A stretch of 64,000 nucleotides of DNA from Cercis canadensis. Taxonomy: Eukaryota; Streptophyta; Magnoliopsida; Fabales; Fabaceae. Each line of letters begins with the position of its first letter. Within the stretch, counting starts at the first letter, position 1. This document shows positions 34,645-46,600 of this stretch, in pieces. The translations under genes were made by a program, and so were the position numbers. The stretch is taken from assembly GCA_003255065.1 (NCBI GenBank), contig QAOA01005271.1, positions 372,001-436,000 on the forward strand. The letters are read 5' to 3'. The notes beneath the pieces were generated by a model, which saw only the letters and a list, made by a program, of their open reading frames with translations, was not told the DNA's origin and made no database searches.

Positions 34645-37600
34645 ATGGTCTGCTCAAGAAATGAATCGCTGCGCATGGTAATTATGCTTCAATCGTATTC
34701 TTTTTGTAATTTTCAAGTTAAATCTGTCTTTTATATCACAATTTCTTTTATTCGAAGTCAGATTACATTTATTTTCAATTTCAATTTAATTTTTGTTCGC
34801 TTTTTTTTTTTTTTTTTTTTTTTTTTTTNTTTTTTTTTTTTTTTTTTTTCTTTCGTAATTTTCTGGAATTGGTGTAGTGTGTGATTGATCAATATGATTT
34901 TTTTTTTGATTTTCAATGTGCTAAAGAGTAACTTGCTTGGGTGCATTTGGCAGAAATTGATCTCAATTATGCAAGCTGGAAGTTCAAAGCGTGAGGAATC
35001 AAGCACCCCTTTGGTGGTTAGTCATAATTAGTGAATTTTGTTTTGATTTATTGGAATTTATTAGTATTCCTTTTATGTGAGGCTATATATCTCTTAGGAC
35101 TCAATCGAAGTTTGAGCATTTGCATTGAATTGAATGCTCTGTTCCCTTGTTTATGTTAAAAGGTGGATTATTGTGGGTGTTCTAGAATTTTGCAGTTTTG
35201 GGACTGTTGGTACTTTCTCAGGACTCTGGTAAGATTTTCCACTGTGTTAGTGGGTGACCGGAATAAAAATTCCGGCTTGGTGAGGAAAAAAAATAAAGGG
35301 AAAGAAACCAATTTTGTTAGTAATATTACTTACTAGTTGAGTCAAATGAATTTTGGAGGAACATGTTTCAATATGAAAGGGTATCTAGGAACCATTTGAG
35401 CGTCACGTTCAGGAATAAGAAATTGTTTGGTATTGTGGTGGACACGGTTCTGCAGAGTAATAGGAAATATCTGAACTAATAAGAAGTAGGGCAAAGGCAC
35501 ATGCGAGAAAAATTTTATTAGCATAAATTGTCAATTTCTTACTTTGTATTGAGTAGCACCTCTTTCCCCCCTCCCTCACAAAAAAGAAAAAGGAAAAAGG
35601 AAAAAAAGTGCCTCTTGCTGGGATTAAGCATCTTCAGCTTGTAACTAGTTCCTAAACTTTTACGTTATTATTTTGTTTGTTGTGGTCTGCTTATAACCAA
35701 TTGCTGTTGAGGAGGATGTATGGTTGGTAAACTTGGATCTTGTTCTTAATGTTGTTTTGGTTTGGATATTGTTTCTCATAAATTTATTTACTTTGATGTC
35801 ATTGAATTCAGTAGTAAATTTATGTTAGCTGATCGTCCTTTTTTGTTTGTCTTGATCAAGATAATAGTCAGGTTTGCATTTTTACCCAAAAAAGAAAATA
35901 AATTAACATCTAATTTTTTTCAGGCACAGAGTGATGGTTTGACATACGATGGACTTATTCCTCAGCTATTTACTTCTGTACCAGCTCTCAATGAAGCTGC
36001 TTCTTACCTAGCACAAACAACATCATACCTAACTGGTTGTTTCTCTGATTCTTCAGGCAAGCCACTTTTTGGTCGCTCTTGTTTTTTGGGACTGTAGCTT
36101 ATCCAATTTGTTTTAGAGGAGCTCAGAGAATAATGTGGCCAATAACTATAATTTTTCTATAAACAAGTAGGAGATAGTAAAGCTGAATTCACTATTGTGA
36201 AGCTTGTCTCAGAGCAAAGGTGTTTGGAAGTTCTGAGCTTGTCCTTTTTTTGTTTTCTGGCTTAGCTGTCTTCTTTTGGTTAAAAGTACAAAGGAAGCTT
36301 TTTCGTTGTATTTTTCTTTCACTGTTGCAGTTATATATATGGCATGAGAATGTTAGAATCTAATCTTATGACTTTGAAATTAAAATCAGCTTTAAAGAAA
36401 TGAAAGCATACTTGTTTAGGCATAGGCAATGTATGAGATTACTATTTTAGAATTTTAATGTGCACGTGAAACCTTTTAGAAGCCCAGCTTTAGAAAAATC
36501 CTTAGGCAGTACATTGCATCGTATTAAGTTGGAGTTTGTTTGATCCTTTTATTAATAGAACTAAGTTGCTTTTTCCTAGAGCTCTATTTAGCAAGGTATC
36601 AATTGTGAACGTATGTAGTTTTCACTTGAGAGGTTATTGTAGTTACTAATCAATTTCAGGCAATCCGCTAGTCCTTTTCTCTAGTGTTATTTTCTTGTAC
36701 TTATGGCTACTGTGGTCTAGATATTCCTGTAGGAGTTGGGATTCTTTCCATTATGCCTCAGTTCTACTTGAAGAAATTCTATCCAGGCATATTCCAAGTA
36801 CATCAATAATTTAATGAATCTGAATGATCTTTAAGCGTTAATCTTATTGTGATCTCTTTATACAGCTTTCAGAACTATCGGATTTGCTCTTGGCTTCATC
36901 TTACTTGATTTCTGTCATAGCTAATGCACTTGATTTATAATGACTTTGTTCTATGCCTACTTTTCTTAATTGTAATAGCATTGAGTTTTGCAATCTTAGA
37001 CCTTGAGGTTTGAAATTCTTTCAGTAGAACATTCCCCTAGAAATTCAGTTGCTTCTGACATTCATGCACAAGAGCTGGTGACATTTCCATCTGGAGAAAC
37101 TGGGCCATCTTCAGCTATTGCAAGTGAGAAAATTTACTCTAATGGAAACCTTCTACTAAATGCCGAATCATCTAATACTACAACTTCTGCACCTCCACAT
37201 GTGCGTGATGAAATCACAAGGACTTCTGAAGGAGATTCATCACAAAACGCTGGACCACTTGTTGTATCGAATTATAATGGACAAAGTGGCATTTCCATTT
37301 TCCAGAGGTAATTTTTTTTCAACTGCATTCTAACCGTGCTTATGTTTTATGATAAGCACCTATGAAACAATATATTTTTTCCAAAATATGAAGTTAATCT
37401 TAAAAGAATAATAATAAATCAAAAAATAAATTGCTGTCTCTGGTTTCTATACATGAGGAACACCTTCCTTAATCACTTGTGGAACCTATTTATGTCATAT
37501 GAAACCCCTCTAATCTTTTCCAGACCTTGGTATATAAATTTCTTGTTTTCCATGCTATACTTATATGTTGTGAAATGGTTTTTAAATCAAACACTATATT

Positions 37601-40600
37601 TGAAATGACTGAAAATAATTGGAAACACATAAAGGAGAAAAATTATAGTTTCTCTTTCTTTACATATCATGTTTATCCATAGGATTGACTCCTACATTTG
37701 AACTCCAAATATTAAGCCCTCTTGGCATGGGGATAATGAATTATGATTTTAATATTTCAGCCTTATTGATCGAGCTCGAAGGACTGTGCGTGGATCTGCA
37801 GATGATATAGGATGGCTTCAACGTGCTCCAGGAATGCCCCCGGTTGAAGATGGAACTGAGAGGTTTACAGAAATACTTGACAATATCAGGTTCACATCCT
37901 ATTGTTTATGTTCTTATGCTTAGGTCTGCTTAGTTTTGTTATTTTGTTGACTCAGTTTTTTCTACCGTGGACAGGCATGGGATACACAAGTTACCAAATT
38001 CGATGGTTTGCTTGTTAATTCCAGGTAAAGTCATTATTTCTCTAAAATACTGACTATGCTCAAGGTCCACCATGATTGTGACACCACCCCCCCCCCCCCC
38101 NNNNNNNNNNNNNNNNNNNNNNNNNNNNNNNNNNNNNNNNNNNNNNCCTCCCCCCCAACCAAAAAAAAAAGAAGGGAAAGAACCATAAAGAAAAGACAGA
38201 AAAGCCCACTGATCAATGATGTGGCTGAAATAAGACATGTTTATTGCCATAAAGAAAAGACAGAAAAACCTGCAAAGCGGGATTCCTTTCTGATCAATGA
38301 TGTAGCTGAAATAAGACATGTTTATTACCACCTGCAAGGTGTACCTATTGCCTTAAGTATATTCCTGGGATATATGATGTGAATAGTACGACCGTTAGAA
38401 GTTCTTTGACCATCTACTGCTTGTTTTACATTGACCATCTGTGGTTTAAATTCACGACTGTTGCAGCTTTAATAATGTGTTCTCAACTGTTGCACCTTTG
38501 TATTGGCAGGCCTTTTCAGCAACCATGGACCACTTTATTTTGTCAATACAAAAGTCAGTTTCTCAAAGATGGGTTTGACATGTCATATTGCAAAGATTCA
38601 CAGCGAGGTATGCTGTAGTAATAGTAAACTAGTAATAGTTAATGATAATAATTTTTCAAAAAAAGAAAAAACTCATCATCATTATTAATATTATTATTCG
38701 TGTAGATCATATACATTTTCTTGTTATTTACATTCTGTTACTGAATGTTGAGTGATCATCAATCAGGCTTCAGTTGAGAAAAATGCTAGAGAGATAAAAG
38801 AGTACATTGAGGAAATTTATTGGGGTTCAAAAAAACGTGTTTTGCTTCTTGGGCATAGCAAGGGAGGAGTAGATGCAGCAGCTGCTTTATCATTGTATTG
38901 GTCTGATTTGAAAGATAAGGTTGCTGGGTTGGCATTAGCACAGAGTCCCTATGGTGGTAGCCCTATAGCTTCAGATCTCTTACGAGAAGGACAGCTTGGT
39001 GATTATGTAAATTTACGGAAACTTACAGAAATTCTTATCTGTAAAGTAATCAAGGTATGTTGAGTTTTTCTCTTATTATAAATTTTATGTTGTTGACTGT
39101 AGTTGAAATGTCGTTTTTCCTTTTTGACTTCTTTCTTGTGGTCTAGTATTTCCTTATTGAATGTGGAAATTACATCAAAAGGATTTGTGTGAGTGTGTGT
39201 GTTGCCTTTGTTTTCTGTAGTTTCCTTTAGAAACCTCACATGTTTTATTGCATGCAATCTCTATTTAATAAGTTGGCATATAGTGCACAATTGCTTGCTG
39301 GTTAAGGGAATATCTATTAATACCCAGTATGGCATCATTGTTTGGCAGACAATTTGTTATGATCCTATTGGACCAGTTGGATATTTGTAAATTTGGTTTT
39401 AAGTTTTAATAAAATGCTTTTCTAAAATTTGACTAGGTTTTGGTGATGGCAATTATGTGATCATATTAAGGAAGAAGAGGGGAATATGGGAAGAACATAT
39501 GAATATTCGGTAAAAAGAATTTAAATTCATGAACAGTAAATGAAGGTTAGTAAGAGAGATGTTTTAAAATTACTAAATAGAAAATGAATAGCTCAAAAGT
39601 ATATTATCAAATGTCTTGCTATTGTGTTACAACAATTTTTACAAAAACGAAAAAAAGAAGAAACATTTTTCTTAGGTAACACCTAAATGACCTTTTTACT
39701 ATATTTTCCTTTGCTATTGAAAATTTGATAATAAAAAATAGTTTATGATTGCTGGTTTCCAAATTTCTTTTCTGCAAATGTGTTAATATCTTTTGAATGG
39801 GTTTAATTTAGTTCAAAATTGTGGGGGGAAAAGACAAATGGAATGTAGAAGAAATACCAAATAATATTCCTACCATAATTTCTTTTCTTTTCTACCGAAA
39901 TCTTTCACTGACTGCTGCAAAACTGTGTGGCCTACCAATGTATAGCACTTTGTCATTAAATTATAGCTTTTGTGAGACTAATTCTCAATGTATAGCACTT
40001 TGTCATAAAATTATATTTGTGAGCCCTACCAAATTCATGTGTGGTTGGTAAATGTACTGACACCCCATGCTCCAGCACCATATAAGCTTCTCTTGATTCA
40101 AATATATGGGAGCTTAACTAAATGAATCCTTGAAACTTATTCTTGAAAGAAAAATTGATTTTAGAGAACATCAAAGTTTTTTCTTCTTGTAAGATAAATA
40201 TCTTTGATTTACTGTCCAATAATAATATAAGTAACTATTGTTTTTACTTGGTAAACTCAGTGAATGATAGACATTTGTTGACTGCTTTCTCTCACATTAT
40301 GATGATTGTGTTTGAATCCTTTTAAAATTCGCCCCTGATCTATATATTTGTTACACACGCAAAATAGAATTGCATCGTTATGTGAGCAGCTCAGCCCAAA
40401 AAAAAAGGTTATTATATGATTTTTTTTCTGCAGTGTTTTTTTATAGTCTACTAGTTTCTGCATTAGATTTACTGCTGTCATGTGAACAACATGATCTCAT
40501 TAGTTTGTGAGGCCTACATTAATTTCTCTTGTGGCCCAAGATTATTCTACTTATCATCTCTTGTTATGAAGGGTGACATGCGAGCTTTGGAAGACTTGAC

Positions 40601-41060
40601 ATATGAAAAGAGGAGGGAATTCTTGAAAGAGCACCCCCTACCAAGAGAAGTCCCTATTGTTTCTCTTCACACAGAAGCGGGCATTTCTCCTGCTGTTTTA
40701 GCCACATTGTCTCATGTAGCACATGCTGAACTACCCGTGGTTGCTCCTTTATCAGCAGGTGAACCTACTAAGCTCCCAGTGGTGATACCCCTTGGTGCTG
40801 CTATGGCTGCTTGTGCTCAGTTACTGCAGGTGAGGTATGGTGAGAAAAGTGATGGACTTGTGACGTGTCGAGACGCAGAAGTTCCTGGATCTGTCGTGGT
40901 GCGGCCTAAGAGAAAATTGGACCATGCTTGGATGGTTTATTCATCACTTAATAATGACCTTATTGAGGGAGATGCATCTCAAGTATGTGAGGCTCTGTTG
41001 ACTTTACTTGTGGAAGTTGGGCAGAAAAAGAGACATGAACTTGCAATGAAAGATGAATGA
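34645..41060 (+). CDS. Alpha/beta hydrolase superfamily protein (At2g44970-like), ten exons
   Basis: This is a predicted serine hydrolase of unknown substrate. Exons: 34645-34677, 34954-35016, 35163-35228, 35924-36056, 37025-37307, 37761-37889, 37975-38024, 38510-38607, 38767-39054 and 40572-41060. Frames join throughout, giving 543 residues. The N-terminal half is low in recognisable motifs. The conserved region starts at ADDIGWLQRAPGMPPVEDGT and includes VCLLIPGLFSNHGPLYF. The nucleophile elbow GHSKGG has Ser316 as likely catalytic residue, and AQSPYGGSPIASDLLREGQL follows. The C-terminus has VRYGEKSDGLVTCRDAEVPG and LDHAWMVYSS, where Asp and His could complete the triad. The intron after 36056 begins with GC (CAG|GCAAG), and the frame requires it. 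Exon 3 (22 codons) is optional for the frame and has a weak acceptor, so it is doubtful. The start is also uncertain, since the frame stays open upstream to an ATG near 34549. Intron 7 holds an assembly gap. Confidence 0.85.
34801..34850. repeat. Poly-T tract with an N (hydrolase intron 1)
   Basis: About 48 T residues are interrupted by an N at 34829. The length is unreliable. Confidence 0.9.
38088..38172. other. 46 N assembly gap in a C-rich tract (hydrolase intron 7)
   Basis: A run of C is followed by 46 N (38101-38146), then CCTCCCCCC and an A-run. Open frames that appear to cross it are meaningless. The gap is intronic, between 38025 and 38509, so the coding model does not depend on it. 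Confidence 0.95.
38183..38330. repeat. Imperfect tandem duplication (hydrolase intron 7)
   Basis: Two units share CCATAAAGAAAAGACAGAAA (38183 and 38247) and TGATCAATGATGT followed by GCTGAAATAAGACATG (38210 and 38291). The second unit has an extra 17 bp or so between the two blocks. It lies right beside the gap, so it could be biological or an assembly effect. Confidence 0.75.
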
Positions 41061-43624
41061 ATCATGCCAGTTTGGCTTTGCAATTTGCATGTCATGTGCT
41101 GTTGTTTGTGTACATATTTAGTCCTTGAAAACACTATTCGATTTATTTTTTCTAGGCACAAAAAGGTTGAAGTAGATTATAGAGAGAATGTAAAATCACA
41201 ATATGCAGAGCATAAGTCGCATTTATAAAAACAAATTGATTTAACTCGCAAAAAGCCTCTCAGCTTAACGGCACTGTGAGCAAGATGATAAGTTGTGTTT
41301 TTAACTTTGCAGTGAAAAAGAAAAGTGTTTTCCGTTATATATACTAAGGCTTCGTTTAGTAAAATACAGCCAATTGAGGGGGAAAATTGTCATAGTCCCC
41401 ACATTCAAGCCCATACACTGATAACTTGCCCTACGTTTCCCACGTGAACAACCTAACACAAGAGAAGCTTATTACAAAAACCAGAATTGAACGGTTTCAG
41501 AAAACGAAATAGGCCCACATAGCTATATAGCTTTGTGTTTAACTTAATACGACCTCCAAACAAGTTAACAACACATGGTTTTGCACTAGACTTCCTATTC
41601 ACTCTATCTATCAGTTATAGTCCCTAAAGTTTGTGAATCTGGTTTGCTTATTTACAGAAGTAACTCACCATGCACATGACATGACCTAAAGTTTATGGTC
41701 CCATTTGTTATTCCAAACAAGGACAGTTCCCCAAATTTGGTTCATTATATACACAATAAATTGGAAAGACCACTTAATAACAAGGAAAAAAGTGTGTGCA
41801 AATAGCATATATCTCAAATCATTGTTCATTCAGATGCTCTCTCGGTGCAAGTCCTTGGATCAAAGAACTGGCGAGGGAACTGTCTCATTTCAGATGTACA
41901 TTCTAGCTCATCTACTTCTAATGCCCTGCGGTACTGGTATTAGTACAACTAAGGACCAAGTTCTTGCTGCATGCATTTTTATTTGGCAAAGTTTTAGTGG
42001 GTTCCTTGTATTAATTGGTTCTCTTAAGCATTTTGCCCTGGTTACTCTTGAAGATGAGGACTTAAATTAGCATGATAGAAATGGCAGTATATCTTTGGTG
42101 GATGGCTGATCATTTCATGGGAAAATCTTGGTGTCTTTTCGTCAACTTTCTGCAACAGTTAGTGGGGATTGTTACTTAATTAGGTTTAGAACTTGCTTGG
42201 GACAAGGGATTTCGTTTAATCATTTTGGAACAAGATGTTATATTGTCCATTTAGTTCGTGAGGGTTATGCTCCTTCCTATCATTAATCGTTTCGCTCTTG
42301 CCTATGACATTCTTTGTCTGCTGGCTAGGGAAATGGAGTGTTTCCTCGTGTCCATACATATTTTGAAGGCATTAGGTTCCCATTGAATGTACTACGGTTA
42401 ATTACGTCATGGGCTACAATAAAATCACCATTCTCCTATTTTAGAGTTTCCTTCCTTTGCCAACTGCTAAATAGTGTTGACATTGCCCGATCTAGACTGG
42501 AAATAATATTTCTTCATCTCACCAATAGCTTGAGCCATTATGAACCTAGCTAGCCTTTTAAGTTTAGGACCATTTTCAAGATCAAGAATCAAGTGTTAAT
42601 TGCTTGTGTATTAGTTCCAAGTTGTAATATTATTTGATATACTTATTAGCGACTTAGATATATGCACTTTCTCGTTATAAAATTTCCTAAAATATATATA
42701 AACATAAATTATGACGTAGATATTCTATCATTGATTTTCAGTTAAAATTGTTGAAGTTTCCTAAAATATATATAAAATATAAATTATAACGTAAATATTC
42801 TATTTTTGATAAAAATGAAATAATATTTTTTCCTATAGTATGAAAATTATCCCTATTTTGCAAATTCAAAACCTAATACCATGCCCTTGCATACATGAAA
42901 AATATAAGGCCAGAACCTCTACACCAAAAAATTCATGAAATAGAGAAAATAAGCAGAATAATGGATCTCTTGGAGATAACAACAAAAATCTGAGCCCAAC
43001 ATAGAAAAGAAAGAGTGGAACTAGAGGATTATACTCTACTCTACACGTGTAACCAATGAACTTACGTTTAACTCTCTCCTTTTCTCCTCCTGTGATTCTG
43101 ACGTAATCACTCACCACCCCTCAGATTCCTTCAAGCAGCACAGTTTCTACGGCAACGACAACTCAGGGCTGCTTTGCTACTTAATACCGGAAGTACCCTT
43201 CAGACCTTCACGAAATTTCATGCTACCATTTTCTCATAAGGAAAAAACAATATCTTAAAAACGTTTTTCTCTCCTTCGTTGTTTTCCAGAGAGAGAGAGA
43301 TCAGACAGCTGCGGTATTAGATAGAGAGAGAGAGAGTTCGTGTGCTGAGACTCTCTAGTGAGAGAAAGCGAGAAACAACGAGAGGCATCAGTCATCGTGT
43401 GGGGCTTCAAGTACGAGGAAGCTGTTCTTGCCTTGTTGGGAGGGGTTTGAATTAGGGTTTTGAGGGATTGGTTAGTCTAAGCCTGATTCAGAAAACTAAT
43501 TCTCATTACTTTGGGGATAGCTTGGGCACTCTGTGGAGGGTTTCTGGGAAATTTTGTTGTTGTTTTATAATGTGAGTGGAACTGTCTTATGTGTGTCTAG
43601 GGTTTGGAGGGGTGTGTGGTTTCA
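41061..43624. other. Intergenic region between hydrolase and HUB1
   Basis: Hydrolase 3' UTR lies at the left and HUB1 promoter and 5' UTR at the right. A diverged direct repeat of about 50 bp (near 42684 and 42754) and GA microsatellites (43288-43301, 43321-43336) were noted. An open frame at 41705-42070 has no recognisable motif. No further gene is seen. Confidence 0.55.
43287..43337. repeat. (GA)n tracts in the HUB1 promoter or 5' UTR
   Basis: Two GA runs of about 12-16 nt lie 290-340 bp upstream of the HUB1 ATG. GA/CT runs are common near plant transcription starts and can bind BPC-type factors (established for other genes; not shown here). Confidence 0.6.
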
Positions 43625-46600
43625 ATGGGGAGCATGTCTGAGCCAGACAGAAAACGGCGTCACTTTAGTTCCTTGTCTCCTACTGCTGCAGCCGCTACTG
43701 CTAAGAAGCTACCCTTCTTGCCCATTTCTGAAGACAAAAAGGTTAGAACTTTACCCTCATTCCTTTCATTTTTCTCCTGTTTCAATTCAAAACGTTTCTA
43801 GGTTTATTTGTTTTTTGGCATTGAAATTTTAATCATTAGTTTCTTCTGTGTGGTGCTTGAATTTTATGGATGAAAATATTTCAACATGCCTATGTATAGT
43901 AATATTAGCTAATGGTAAACTAGAGATTTATGCTTTTAGGTGAAAGATGGTATGTTTTTCTGCAGAATACTTATCTGCGATGTAATGTTATGTTCACTGC
44001 CAAATTATATTTTTTTCTTCGTCTCAATTTGTTAGAGGGTGTTTATAAAGTAAAAGCACTGTGATTATTACACTTAGGAGAGGCTGGAGGTTAAAATTAT
44101 TTTTAGTGTCACAATTATTATCTAAAGCAACATCATCATCATCATCGTCATTTTGTGGGGATAGAGTTCCCGGTTTCATTGTTTTTTCTTTTTCTTTTGG
44201 TTTTTTGTCACGTGTACCTATTTTTCCAGAGAACTTGAGTAGAATCTGAAACAATCAAAACAGGATGTTCCTCTCACCTCTGGAGGTGTACTTATGAATT
44301 TATTATAAATGAAACCCCTTTGTCATCTCAATTTTAGCTGTATGCTGAGCACTGAGGCAATAAACAGTGTTGCCATTTAAATTTATGAATTCTTTTCTTG
44401 TGATGCAGCTTGATATTGCTGTGCTTCAGTTTCAAAATCAGAAGCTTACACAGAAGTTAGAAACTCAGAAGGTAGAACATACTGCTCTTGAGAATAAATT
44501 TTCTCAACTGAAGGAGAAGCAACAGTCATATGATTCCACATCAACATTGGCCAAGAAGTCTTGGGAACAGGTTGCTTTCATTTTCCTTTGCATTCTTGCT
44601 TCCTTCAATTGTATTATGAAGTTACTTTACTTTATTGATTTGTCTATCACATAAATCACATTCTTAGTGTTGTCCATGTTTTGAACATAGCTGGTCAATG
44701 ATTTGGAGTTATGTTCTATTGGCACAAGAGAGTCTAGCAGCAAATTGGATTCCAAGTTTACATTAGTCATGGGAGGTGAGGATCACTTGAATTATCATTC
44801 CCATAATTTTTTTTCTGTGTCCCATTTATAAATGCATGTCTGTCCTGTGGTATTCTGTAGCTTTTTCTTCAAGATGTCGCTTGAAGTCTGAACTTGCATT
44901 GCATCAATCTATCATGTCTCACTACTTGTGTGTGTATCATAAAAAAACAATGTATGATTCACAAGTACGCGTATTCTGTCCTGTGGTATTCTGTAGCTTT
45001 TTGTTGCTCTGAAGAGTTTATTGCATTTATTTTTCTACAAGATGTCACTTGAAGTCTGAACTTGCATTAATCAATCTTGTCTTGTTACCTGTGTGTACAT
45101 CTTAAACAACTGGATGTTTGATATTATGTGGAAACTTTATTACTACAATGTCTGGAAATTGGGAAGTCTATTAGCTAATGAGGATCCTTCATTTGTTTAC
45201 TAGTTGGTAGTCCATCCACTGTTGAAGATGTTTTTCTTAGCCGACTTCTGCAAACTGGTGCAACTGAAAGTTCCTCAACATTTAATTGTGCTGATCAGAT
45301 GGAAGACCATAGAGGAACTACTACTGAAAAAGCTAAGAGCATTTTAAATAATATAGTGACAGCTATCAACAGTCTTTGGTGTCTGAAGGATGGTTTGCAT
45401 GCTACAGTACTAGAAAAACTTCCAGATGATGGTAAGAGAGGAGTGCTGTATGTTATTATGATATTATCTATTTTTAGTTTTCTTCTTTCAGGGCTGTCTT
45501 TCAGCTTTCTTCTTTACACAGCCTGTTTATAGGTTCATGCAGGCAGAAGTCCTCCATTGGTTTGGTGGCAGAAGTTAAAAACTTGAGATCTGCGTTCAGT
45601 GAACTTCATTTGAAGCACAAGTCTTTGACGAGTGAGTTTCAAAGTCATCGAGATCTTGATGCCAAAAACAAATTGGAGCTTAAAAGATTAAAAGGTAGAT
45701 CTTCTTTTCTGTGCTCTTATTCATCACAACTTTACTGTCAAAGTATAAAATATAATGTGAAATTTTTGAGTTCCTCATTTGCTAGTAAAAATTAAAACTA
45801 TTTGAAAATTACTTTGTTAAATTCCTTTTCCGAAGTTATCAGAATTTGAATATGGTTGGGCATTTAGGAAAACAATGTTAGATTGCTCTGAAATTGTTGC
45901 TGAGGAAGGGGACTTCCCTTGTTCTTAACTAACAATCCCAAAGAACAATATCTGCTGTTGTACTTGTACCTTGTGGCTTGAAGTGGTGGCAGGATTTGCT
46001 GACTGCTACTCAATGTTTTTAAAACCGGACTGGACTGGCCAGTCCAACCGGTTGGACCGGTGCTCGGTCAAAATTTTGATCCAATTGACACCCCTGACTC
46101 ATTCTACTGGTTGGATTGGTCAGAACCTGTGCAAGCCATCCAAACCGGTTCCGGTTGTTAATAACCGGCCGGTTCTTTTTTCCTTTCATAAAATGGCTTT
46201 GAGAGGTGAAAATTGCCCATGTGCTGATTCGAACTCAGCACATGGGCGTGTGGGACCTTTAAGGAAGTGCAATTACCACCAGACCAAATAGGATTTCTTG
46301 TTAACTTACATATTTATTAATATTTTATATATTTCTTTCATTATAATAGGTAAATTAAATAAATAAATAAATATATATATATATATATGACATCATACGG
46401 TCCAAGCAGCGGTCATTGACTGGTCCGATCGGTATTCATCCATTAAAATGCTTCATTAACCAGTTCGGTTTTTAAAACATTGCTGCTACTAGTTATCTGA
46501 GGCATTAACATAATTCATTGGATGACTTGCCTAGTTGCTAGGTGTAATTTATATACATATAAAATGCAGCATGCCTATGTTCAGTGGAATTTGTTTATTC

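Noticed and set aside
34758-35006. Lys-rich minus-strand frame crossing a T-run
   Set aside because: It is produced by translation of poly-A/poly-T and crosses an N.
37939-38382. Open frames running through the 46 N gap
   Set aside because: Unknown bases are read as X, and the region is intronic and low-complexity.
31802-41060. A biosynthetic gene cluster linking CCD7, LAP6 and the hydrolase
   Set aside because: The enzymes act in unrelated pathways and cell types (strigolactone in root and stem, sporopollenin in tapetum), and the hydrolase has no known link. The arrangement is explained by ancient synteny.
46195-46300. Possible tRNA gene on the minus strand
   Set aside because: A B-box-like loop and long T-arm-like stem exist, but no acceptor stem, D-arm or anticodon arm could be drawn; it lies inside a transposable element.
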